A stretch of DNA of 14,707 nt from Planctomycetaceae bacterium (lineage in GTDB: Bacteria; Planctomycetota; Planctomycetia; Pirellulales; Pirellulaceae), in NCBI GenBank assembly GCA_007695205.1, contig REEF01000394.1:1-14707 (forward strand), written 5' to 3'. The notes beneath the pieces were generated by a model, which was given only the letters and a program-made list of their open reading frames with translations, did no database searches and had not been told where the DNA came from. Below, piece after piece: positions 1-6,801 of this stretch (position 1 is the first letter of the stretch; every line of letters begins with the position of its first letter). The position numbers and the translations under genes are program-made.

Positions 1-23
1 AGAGCAACGTGTTTGCAAGGTGA

Positions 24-105
<82 letters not shown>

Positions 106-177
106 CTCGGCGATGCAAACCGATAAAATGGAACAAGAAGACCCGTAGGTGGTTTTTTAGAAAGGATGATGATTGTC

Positions 178-1104
178 ATGCGTAAGAAGATCTCGATCGT
201 CGGCGGTGGTTTTGTGGGAGCAACGGCAGCTCACTGGTGTGCGGTCAAGGAACTGGGCGACATCGTCTTGGTCGATGTGCTGGAAGGGATGCCTCAGGGC
301 AAGGCGCTGGATCTGCTGCAGGCGGGACCGGTCGAAGGGTTTGACTTAAACATTCTGGGGACCAACAGCTACGAGGATACGGCGGGATCTGACATTGTGG
401 TCGTCACGGCCGGATTGCCGCGCAAGCCGGGGATGACTCGAGAAGATCTCGTGCAAACCAATGGCAACATCATCCGCCAGGTGATGGAAAATGTCATGAA
501 GCATTCTCCCGATGCGATCGTGATCCTGGTGACCAATCCACTGGACACGATGGTCTACCTGGCCAAGAAGGTCAGTGGTCTGCCGCGCGAGCGGATTTTC
601 GGTCAGGCCGGCATCCTGGACAGCGCTCGCATGCGGGCGTTCATCGCCATGGAATTGAATGTCAGCGTCGAAAACACGCATGCTTGTGTGTTGGGCGGTC
701 ATGGCGACGAGATGGTGCCGCTGCCGCGTTATTCGACCGTTGCGGGGATCCCGATCACCGAACTGTTGCCGGCGGATCGGATTGCTGCGATCGTCGAGCG
801 GACTCGAAAGGGCGGCGGCGAGATCGTGGCCTTACTGAAACAAGGCAGCGCGTTTTTCGCTCCCAGCGCGTCGACGGTCCAGATGGTCGAAGCGATCGTC
901 AAGGATCGTAAGCAGATCCTTCCGTGCTGTGTCTACTTGGACGGCCAATACGGGTTGAACGACATCTGCTTCGGCGTGCCGGTCAAGCTGGGCAGTTCGG
1001 GTATCGAGCAGATTATGGAGATCACGTTGACCGACGAAGAACGTGCGGCGATGCAACGTTCGGCCGATCTGATCCGCTCCAGCATGGCCGCATTGGAGAT
1101 GTGA
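178..1104 (+). CDS. mdh: Malate dehydrogenase (LDH-like, NAD-dependent)
   Basis: The 308-residue product is a cytosolic TCA-cycle enzyme that interconverts malate and oxaloacetate with NAD(H). It has the Rossmann glycine motif VGGGFVGAT (residues 8-16). An acidic residue at the end of the second strand (D33) fits NAD preference. The mobile loop PRKPGMTR (81-88) carries the Arg residues that mark malate rather than lactate specificity. VTNPLD (118-123), GILDSARMR with D148 and R151, and GGHGDEMV with catalytic His175 complete the active site. The length fits the LDH-like MDH group. ATG178 is chosen because homologues begin with a short basic residue run before the first strand, and AAAGG (161-165) lies 12 nt upstream. 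The in-frame ATG166 would leave that motif no spacing. DUF2177 follows after 43 bp on the same strand. Confidence 0.95.
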   Translation: MRKKISIVGGGFVGATAAHWCAVKELGDIVLVDVLEGMPQGKALDLLQAGPVEGFDLNILGTNSYEDTAGSDIVVVTAGLPRKPGMTREDLVQTNGNIIRQVMENVMKHSPDAIVILVTNPLDTMVYLAKKVSGLPRERIFGQAGILDSARMRAFIAMELNVSVENTHACVLGGHGDEMVPLPRYSTVAGIPITELLPADRIAAIVERTRKGGGEIVALLKQGSAFFAPSASTVQMVEAIVKDRKQILPCCVYLDGQYGLNDICFGVPVKLGSSGIEQIMEITLTDEERAAMQRSADLIRSSMAALEM

Positions 1105-1147
1105 CGCCGATGTCTGTGTTCGATGTCTTCAAGAAGGTCCCGCAGCG

Positions 1148-1552
1148 ATGATCGCTTACTACATCAAGCTGTATTTGCTGACGCTGGTTGCTTTTTTCGC
1201 GATCGACATGGTCTGGCTGGGCTTGATCGCCCGAAACTTCTACCAACATCACCTGGGCTTTCTCTTACGGAGCAGCCCAAACTGGACAGCGGCGATCATC
1301 TTTTACCTGCTGTTTGTGATGGGCATCCTCGTGTTCGTTGTGGTACCAGGCCTGCAGGCCGGCTCCGTTCGGAAGACGCTGCTGCTGGGTGCTTTTTTCG
1401 GCATCATCACCTATGCGACTTACGACCTGACGAATCTGGCCACCGTGAAGGATTGGCCCTTGATCGTGACCGTGGTCGATATCGCTTGGGGATGTGTCTT
1501 GGCTACCTCCGTAGGATTTGCCGGTTATATGGCTGGCAGGTGGTTGCAGTAG
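1148..1552 (+). CDS. DUF2177 family inner-membrane protein
   Basis: This 134-residue protein is almost entirely hydrophobic, with about four membrane segments (roughly residues 5-25, 46-68, 76-97 and 104-128) and no soluble domain. The N-terminal pattern with IDMVWLGLIARNFY, the central GAFFGIITYATYDLTNLAT and the late DIAWGC match the DUF2177 family as I remember it. No biochemical function is established for that family. The start has a Shine-Dalgarno-like GAAGG at 1133-1137, 10 nt before ATG1148. The start codon also overlaps the TGA of a 13-codon open frame (1110-1151) in an ATGA arrangement. It lies 43 bp after mdh and 73 bp before the photolyase gene, so it could share a transcript with either. 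A link with the light-related gene is the more suggestive one. Family assignment is fairly sure; role is unknown. Confidence 0.85.
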   Translation: MIAYYIKLYLLTLVAFFAIDMVWLGLIARNFYQHHLGFLLRSSPNWTAAIIFYLLFVMGILVFVVVPGLQAGSVRKTLLLGAFFGIITYATYDLTNLATVKDWPLIVTVVDIAWGCVLATSVGFAGYMAGRWLQ

Positions 1553-1625
1553 GCACCGCGCACAGCGATCGGCGTGGGACGATGGCTGGCTGGTCGATTT
1601 CGCACCAACGAAAAAAGAGCCGCCG

Positions 1626-3092
1626 ATGCGAGCTGCCTTGGTCTATCCTCACCAGTTATTCACGGATCATCCGGCGTTGGATGGAACGCAGATTTGTGTG
1701 CTGGTCGAGGAGCCGTTGTTGATGACGCAGTATCGCTTCCACCGCAAGAAGCTGATCCTTCATCGGGCATCGATGCAGCAGTTCGCTGGCCGGATACGCC
1801 GCAGCGGCCGAAAAGTTCATTACGTGGAAAGCAGCCAGTTGCCGTCGACGGGCGATATCGCCGATGTACTCGTTGACTTGGCAGTCGACCACGTACAATT
1901 GGTCGATCCTTGCGACGACTGGTTGCATCAGCGGTTGACCGAAGCGTTGACGGCAGCACGGATCGAATTCACGATCCTGGAAGACCCGCACTTCCTGACT
2001 GCCTGGTCCGTCTTCGATCGGTTTGCGGCGGACCGAAAGAAATGGTTCTTCACCGATTTCTATCGGCTCCAGCGGAAACGCTTGGATATCCTGGTCGATG
2101 ATCGTGGTCGTCCCGAGGGCGGGAAATGGAGCTACGACACGGAGAATCGCCAGCGATTACCCGGCGATGTCGCCGTTCCGCCGATCGCTTGGCCTCGAAC
2201 GGCATCTTCCCTCCGTCGCGTTCGGAAAGAGATCGAGGCAACATTTCCCGACGCCATGGGCGACGCCGACGACTTCTGCTATCCGGTGTCGCCCGACCAA
2301 GCGGTCCGGATGCTGGACGATTTCCTGGATCATCGCTTCGACCAATTTGGCATCTATGAAGACGCCATCCATGCCGATCAGGCCTTTTTGTTCCATTCGG
2401 TGCTGACTCCCGCTTTGAACATCGGGTTGCTTTCGCCCAGGCAGGTGATCGATGCCGCGTTGCAGCGAGTTGATCGCGTGCCTTTGAATTCCCTGGAGGG
2501 TTTCCTGCGGCAGATCATCGGTTGGCGCGAATACATGCGAGGCGTCTATCGTCATCATGGTCGCATCCAGCGGACTCGCAATTTCTGGGACCACCAACGG
2601 CCGATGCCCGGCGCCTTTTACGACGGGTCCACGGGGATCGAGCCGGTCGATACGGTCATCCGCCGCGTGTTGCGGCATGCCTACTGTCATCATATCGAGC
2701 GATTGATGATCTTGGGCAACATCATGCTGTTGTGCGAGATCCATCCGAACGCCATCTATCAATGGTTCATGGAACTGTTTATCGATGCGTATGATTGGGT
2801 GATGGTTCCCAATGTGTATGGGATGAGCCAACACGCGGACGGCGGCTTGATCACCACCAAGCCGTATCTGAGCGGGTCCAGTTACGTGCGGAAGATGAGC
2901 AATTTTGCGAAAGGCGATTGGTGTCCGATCTGGGACGCCTTATACTGGCGGTTCATCCATCGACACCAGGCGTTTTTTGGTGCGAATCCCAGGATGTCGG
3001 TCATGGTCTCGCAATGTCGCCGAATGGGCTCGCGGTTGGACCAGCACCTGCGGACGGCCGAACGGTTCCTGGATGATCTGCACGGTCGATGA
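1626..3092 (+). CDS. Photolyase/cryptochrome of the FeS-BCP (DPRP) family, apparently without the Fe-S cysteine loop
   Basis: The 488-residue product belongs to the prokaryotic photolyase-related family that includes Agrobacterium PhrB, a (6-4) photolyase, and Rhodobacter CryB. These are flavoproteins that repair UV-damaged DNA or sense light. Residues 1-130 form the antenna domain. The helical FAD domain includes LEGFLRQIIGWREYMRGVY (290-308), the HHIERLMILGN block (355-365), DWVMVPNVYGM (390-400) and DGGLITTKPYLSG (405-417). The family's CxxC plus later CPF loop is replaced by MSNFAKGDWCPIWDALYW (424-441), which is about ten residues shorter and keeps only Cys433, so a 4Fe-4S cluster is unlikely. 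The open frame extends upstream to 1518, but ATG1626 (MRAALVYPHQ) matches the family's N-terminal strand and has AAGAG just upstream. The stop overlaps ATG3089, which I do not take as the next start. Confidence 0.9.
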   Translation: MRAALVYPHQLFTDHPALDGTQICVLVEEPLLMTQYRFHRKKLILHRASMQQFAGRIRRSGRKVHYVESSQLPSTGDIADVLVDLAVDHVQLVDPCDDWLHQRLTEALTAARIEFTILEDPHFLTAWSVFDRFAADRKKWFFTDFYRLQRKRLDILVDDRGRPEGGKWSYDTENRQRLPGDVAVPPIAWPRTASSLRRVRKEIEATFPDAMGDADDFCYPVSPDQAVRMLDDFLDHRFDQFGIYEDAIHADQAFLFHSVLTPALNIGLLSPRQVIDAALQRVDRVPLNSLEGFLRQIIGWREYMRGVYRHHGRIQRTRNFWDHQRPMPGAFYDGSTGIEPVDTVIRRVLRHAYCHHIERLMILGNIMLLCEIHPNAIYQWFMELFIDAYDWVMVPNVYGMSQHADGGLITTKPYLSGSSYVRKMSNFAKGDWCPIWDALYWRFIHRHQAFFGANPRMSVMVSQCRRMGSRLDQHLRTAERFLDDLHGR

Positions 3093-3118
3093 TCCGTGGG
3101 GCAAGACGTTGGGGGTTC

Positions 3119-3125
3119 GGGAGGA
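3119..3125 (+). promoter_or_regulatory. Ribosome binding site deciding the start of the kelch-symporter gene
   Basis: GGGAGGA lies 8 nt before ATG3134. This supports ATG3134, followed directly by a signal peptide, over the in-frame ATG3089, which would add 15 residues ahead of the signal sequence. Confidence 0.7.
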
Positions 3126-3133
3126 ACTCGAAA

Positions 3134-5740
3134 ATGAAATTTCGATCACCGGCGCTACGGTGGGGCAACCCGATGATGATGATGGTTTGCTGCATGGTGG
3201 TGGTGATCGGCCCGAGTTTCGCCGCCGAGGACTCGATTCACTTGGATTGGCAGCGGCTGCCCGATCTGCCGGACGAGCTGGGAGTGGCTGGGCCGTTTGT
3301 CGGGGTCCATCGGGATGTCTTGATCGTTGCCGGTGGCGCCAACTTTGCTCGACCGGTCTGGGACAGCGAAAAACGTTGGCACGACTCGATTTACGTTTTG
3401 CGAAAAGCAGACGATGGCTATGTCTGGTCCGATGGCGGCAAGTTACCGCGGCCCATCGGGTACGGGGCCGCCGTATCGACGCGTGACGGCGTGCTGTGTA
3501 TCGGCGGCAACGATTCCCAGCAGACGTTTCGGGAAGTCTTCCTGCTGACCTGGGATCCGGCATCCGAGCAGATCGTTCGCACCGAATACCCGTCGCTGCC
3601 GAGCGGTTGTGCTTACGGCCAAGCGGTGCTGGTCGGCGAAGTGGTCTATCTGGCCGGCGGTCAAAGCGGTCCGAACCTGGAATCGGCGATGAAGAATTTC
3701 TGGGCCTTGGATCTGGCGAAAAAGGATCAGGCGCAGGCCTTCGTGTGGGAGGAACTGGAAGCCTGGCCGGGCGTCTCGCGGGCTTTTTCTGTGACGGCCA
3801 GCCAGCACAATGGCTACGACGATTGCGTCTACGTGATGAGTGGACGTCGGCAGCAGGGCGAAACGGTTCAGTTCCTGACCGATGTTTGGGAGTTTACTCC
3901 ACGGACCGGGACTTGGCGACCGCGAGCCGATCTGCCCGGACCGATCGTGGCCGGGACGGGCATCGGTTATGGGCAGAGTCACATCCTGGTCCTGGGCGGC
4001 GACGATGGCGAGCTGTTCTTCCAGGCGGACCAGCTTCGCGACCAGCACCCCGGCTTTCCCCGCTCGGCATGGGCTTATCATACGATCACCGATCGTTGGG
4101 CGTCGGCCGGGTCGTCTCCCGAGAATCTCGTCACCACGATCCCCGTCATGTGGAACGATCGGATCGTCATCGCCAGCGGAGAGTCTCGGCCGCGAGTCCG
4201 ATCGGCGGCGATTTGGAGCGTCCAACCGGTGGGACGTCAGCAGGGGTTCGGCGTTGTGAACTACAGCGTGCTGTTCGGTTATCTGGCCGCGATGGTCGGC
4301 ATCGGCGTCTACTTTGCCAACAAGAACAAGAATACGGACGATTATTTTCGAGGCGGCATGCAGATCCCTTGGTGGGCTGCTGGTTGCAGTATTTTCGCGA
4401 CCATGCTCAGCTCGTTAACCTACACCGGCCTGCCCTCCAAGGCATTCGCCCAGGATTGGGTCTATTCCGTCGGCAACTTCATGATCCCGGTCGTCGCCTT
4501 TGTCGGCGTGTATGTCGCCCTGCCTTTCTACCGCCGATTGAACGTCACCAGCGCCTACGAGTACCTTGAAAGACGTTTCAGTCGACCGGTGCGATGGTTT
4601 GGCAGTATCAGTTTTACCTTGTTTCACGTCTTCCGCATGGCAGTGGTCATGTCGTTGACCGGCTTGGCCTTGGCCGTAGCCACACCGCTGACTCCAGCCC
4701 AATCGGTGCTGTTGATGGGGGTGCTGAGCATCCTGTACTGCACGATGGGCGGTGTCGAGGCGGTGATCTGGACCGATACGATCCAGACCTTCGTGTTGCT
4801 GGGTGGCGCCCTGGTCGCGATCATCATGCTGGTTGCAGGAACCGACGGAGGATGGGGGGGCGCGGTGTCGATGGCGGTGGAGGGCGACAAGTTCCGGATC
4901 GCCAATTTCCATTGGGATGTGACCAGCGCTCAATTGGCCCTGTGGGTGGTCGTCATCGGCGGGATCGGCCAGAACATCTCGTCGTACACAGCGGACCAAG
5001 CCGTCGTCCAACGTTACATGACGACCCCCGACCAGCGGCGTGCGGCCCGATCGATCTGGACCAACGCCATCATGACGATCCCGGCCACGCTGCTGTTCTT
5101 CGGGATGGGGACGGCGCTGTTCGCTTTCTATCGCACGCATCCCGGCCGCCTGGATCCAACGATCACCACCGACCAGGTCTTTCCGCTATTCATCGCCTTG
5201 GAGATGCCCATCGGGTTGGCCGGGCTGATCGTCGCGGGCATTTTCTCGGCTGCTCAATCGACCGTATCGACCAGCATGAATTCGGTTGCCACCACCGTAG
5301 TGACCGACTTCATGCGTCCTTTTCATGCCTGTCGGACCGAAGCCGGCTACCTGCGGTGTGCGCGCGGGATCACATTCCTGACGGGCGTGGCTGGTACCGC
5401 GTTCGGCTTGGTATTCGTGAACCCCAACATCCGATCCTTATTCGATGCGTTCCTGATGATCATCGGCTTGTTCATGGGCGTATTGGGCGGGCTGTTCATG
5501 TTGGGCGTCATGACTCGTCGTGCCAACGCCTTCGGGGCTCTGACGGGCGCTCTGGTCGGCGCCACGGTCATGATATCGATCTGGCGGTTCACCCATGTCA
5601 ACGGCTATCTCTATACCGCCATCGGTATCTCGACATGTTTCGTCGTTGGTTATCTCGCCAGCCTGGTTACCGGCCGGTCGAAAACCGATGAGGAACTGAC
5701 CGGGCTGACTCTTCTGACCGTCGGCGCCAGGACGGCCTAA
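3134..5740 (+). CDS. Fusion: periplasmic kelch (NanM-like mutarotase) domain + Na+/solute symporter
   Basis: The 868-residue protein has three parts. Residues 1-30 are a Sec-type signal peptide with a Met-rich hydrophobic core, ending near SFA-AED. Residues 37-365 are a six-bladed kelch propeller with recurring glycine turns (VAGGAN 65-70, CIGGND 122-127, LAGGQS 173-178, VMSGRR 234-239, VLGGDD 286-291, ASGES 347-351). It resembles the permuted YjhT/NanM mutarotase family, which equilibrates sialic acid anomers. Residues 374-868 are a sodium:solute symporter core with many membrane helices; the GGxxxYFANKNKNTDDYFRGG-type start of the SSS family is recognisable at 386-408. SSS proteins have a periplasmic N-terminus, so the propeller would lie in the periplasm beside the substrate entry. 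A likely substrate is sialate or a related sugar acid, but no nan catabolic gene is in the window. It starts 41 bp after the photolyase stop. Confidence 0.9.
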   Translation: MKFRSPALRWGNPMMMMVCCMVVVIGPSFAAEDSIHLDWQRLPDLPDELGVAGPFVGVHRDVLIVAGGANFARPVWDSEKRWHDSIYVLRKADDGYVWSDGGKLPRPIGYGAAVSTRDGVLCIGGNDSQQTFREVFLLTWDPASEQIVRTEYPSLPSGCAYGQAVLVGEVVYLAGGQSGPNLESAMKNFWALDLAKKDQAQAFVWEELEAWPGVSRAFSVTASQHNGYDDCVYVMSGRRQQGETVQFLTDVWEFTPRTGTWRPRADLPGPIVAGTGIGYGQSHILVLGGDDGELFFQADQLRDQHPGFPRSAWAYHTITDRWASAGSSPENLVTTIPVMWNDRIVIASGESRPRVRSAAIWSVQPVGRQQGFGVVNYSVLFGYLAAMVGIGVYFANKNKNTDDYFRGGMQIPWWAAGCSIFATMLSSLTYTGLPSKAFAQDWVYSVGNFMIPVVAFVGVYVALPFYRRLNVTSAYEYLERRFSRPVRWFGSISFTLFHVFRMAVVMSLTGLALAVATPLTPAQSVLLMGVLSILYCTMGGVEAVIWTDTIQTFVLLGGALVAIIMLVAGTDGGWGGAVSMAVEGDKFRIANFHWDVTSAQLALWVVVIGGIGQNISSYTADQAVVQRYMTTPDQRRAARSIWTNAIMTIPATLLFFGMGTALFAFYRTHPGRLDPTITTDQVFPLFIALEMPIGLAGLIVAGIFSAAQSTVSTSMNSVATTVVTDFMRPFHACRTEAGYLRCARGITFLTGVAGTAFGLVFVNPNIRSLFDAFLMIIGLFMGVLGGLFMLGVMTRRANAFGALTGALVGATVMISIWRFTHVNGYLYTAIGISTCFVVGYLASLVTGRSKTDEELTGLTLLTVGARTA

Positions 5741-5838
5741 GCTCTGTCAGAAAAGGGGTCTGACCCTCTCCGGGCACACCGTATTTTTGGAGTTTTCAGC
5801 GTGCCCTCCAAAGGGTCAGACCCCTTTTCTGACGGAGC
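5741..5838. repeat. REP/MITE-like long inverted repeat filling a convergent intergenic gap
   Basis: Positions 5741-5767 pair with 5812-5838 over 27 positions, with one G.T wobble (T5745/G5834). After a small internal loop, 5772-5777 (GGGCAC) pairs with 5801-5806, closing a 23-nt T-rich loop. Each arm contains a smaller palindrome, GGGTCTGACCC at 5756-5766 and GGGTCAGACCC at 5813-5823, and also a GTCAG/CTGAC pair. The element begins on the base after the TAA of the symporter gene and ends on the base before the TAG of the opposing CDF gene. Transcripts from both sides would fold into the hairpin, so it probably acts as a 3' end stabiliser or bidirectional terminator. The core resembles dispersed GGGGTCAGACCCC repeats I recall from several phyla; its copy number here cannot be tested from one window. 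Confidence 0.85.
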
Positions 5839-6771
5839 CTAATGATCGCCCGGTGGGTGGATGTGGTCGTGATCCTCGATCGCCTCCAGATGGGTCGTGA
5901 CATGGGTCGGGGTGTCGATCGCCGCAGCCATTTGGGCCTCGATCGCCGTGGCGATCCGATGGGCTTCGCCGATCTTCACCGACTCGGGGAACAACAAATG
6001 GACCTCGACCCAGTACATCGAACCGAGACTGCGGTGCCGCAAATCATGGTAGCGGATGGAATAGTTCCGTACTTGTTCGTCTAACACCTCGGTCAATTGT
6101 CGATCGATTGCCGGGTCCGCTACATCCATCAAGCCTCGAATGCTCTCGCGGATCAGCCCTATTCCCGAGATCAAGATATTGCCCGCCACCACCAGCGCGG
6201 CGATGGGATCCCAGGCCAGCCAGCCGGTTGCCAATGCCAGGACCAAACCCAGGATCACGCCCAGACTGGTCCAGCAATCGGTCAACACGTGCTTGCCGTT
6301 GGCGATCAGGATCAGCGATCGACGGCGTCGCCCCGTGGTGATCAAGTAGTAGCCCAACCCACCGTTGATCAACATGGCCAGGGCCGTCAGCGCCGTCCCG
6401 ATCCCTAAATTCTCCAACTCCGGGCCGACGATCAAATTGTGGATCGCTTCGTACGCGATGTAGATCGCGGCCAGCAGGATCATGGCGCCCTCGAATCCCG
6501 CTGAAAAAAAGCTGATCTTGGCGTGGCCATATCGGTGTTCTTCGTCCGCTGGCTTAAAGCTCAGTCGCAGGCTGAAGAAGGCGAATGTCACCGCAGCCAC
6601 GTGGACAACCGATTCGGCCGCATCGCTCAGGATTGCAGCCGAACCGGTCAGCCAATACGCGCCGACCTTGATCGCGAACATCAGCAGCCCGATGACCAGC
6701 GACAACGTCATGGCGAAACGCAAGGCGTACCGATCACCGTCCGCGGGCACCCAACCGTCGTTGACGCTCAC
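5839..6771 (-). CDS. Cation diffusion facilitator (CDF) family metal transporter
   Basis: The 310-residue protein is a proton-coupled divalent metal exporter of the inner membrane. About six helices cover residues 18-210, followed by a cytoplasmic alpha/beta domain (about 212-300) and a His-rich tail HDHIHPPGDH (301-310) that may bind metal. The metal site between helices 2 and 5 appears as E53xxxH57 in SDAAESVVHV and H161xxxD165 in KHVLTDCW. The second pair matches the HxxxD of Zn/Fe exporters such as FieF; the first differs from the usual DxxxD or HxxxD. The block HRYGHAKISFFSAGFEGAMI (79-98) is typical of the family. Translation starts with GTG, supported by GGAAGGA at 6779-6785. It lies 30 bp after the isomerase-like gene and probably ends that transcript. 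The metal specificity cannot be read reliably. Confidence 0.92.
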   Translation of the reverse strand: MSVNDGWVPADGDRYALRFAMTLSLVIGLLMFAIKVGAYWLTGSAAILSDAAESVVHVAAVTFAFFSLRLSFKPADEEHRYGHAKISFFSAGFEGAMILLAAIYIAYEAIHNLIVGPELENLGIGTALTALAMLINGGLGYYLITTGRRRRSLILIANGKHVLTDCWTSLGVILGLVLALATGWLAWDPIAALVVAGNILISGIGLIRESIRGLMDVADPAIDRQLTEVLDEQVRNYSIRYHDLRHRSLGSMYWVEVHLLFPESVKIGEAHRIATAIEAQMAAAIDTPTHVTTHLEAIEDHDHIHPPGDH

Positions 6772-6778
6772 TGTCAGA

Positions 6779-6785
6779 TCCTTCC
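6779..6785 (-). promoter_or_regulatory. Ribosome binding site supporting the GTG start of the CDF gene
   Basis: On the minus strand GGAAGGA lies 7 nt before GTG at 6771. The first in-frame ATG lies 20 codons further in, within the start of the first membrane segment, and has no comparable site. Confidence 0.65.
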
Positions 6786-6801
6786 GAGGCGGGGGAATCG
6801 T

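Noticed and set aside
141..160. Possible terminator between tRNA-Leu and mdh (T-run at 153-158)
   Set aside because: Only a three-base-pair stem (ACC/GGT) precedes the T-run, which is too weak to call.
1518..1625. N-terminal extension of the photolyase frame overlapping DUF2177
   Set aside because: The 36 extra residues do not resemble the family, whose first strand begins at ATG1626.
3089..3133. Upstream start ATG3089 for the kelch-symporter gene, overlapping the photolyase stop (ATGA)
   Set aside because: The ATGA overlap looks like translational coupling, but the resulting 15-residue basic extension ahead of the signal peptide is unlikely, and ATG3134 has a strong GGGAGGA site at 8 nt.
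3443..4225. 260-codon open frame antisense to the kelch domain
   Set aside because: The plus-strand frame has clear domain content. The antisense product is Arg/His/Asp-rich without motifs, as expected from the shadow of a GC-rich gene.
4594..5691. 365-codon plus-strand frame inside the symporter region
   Set aside because: It overlaps the membrane-helix coding frame completely and is rich in His/Arg/Gly with no family resemblance: a shadow frame.
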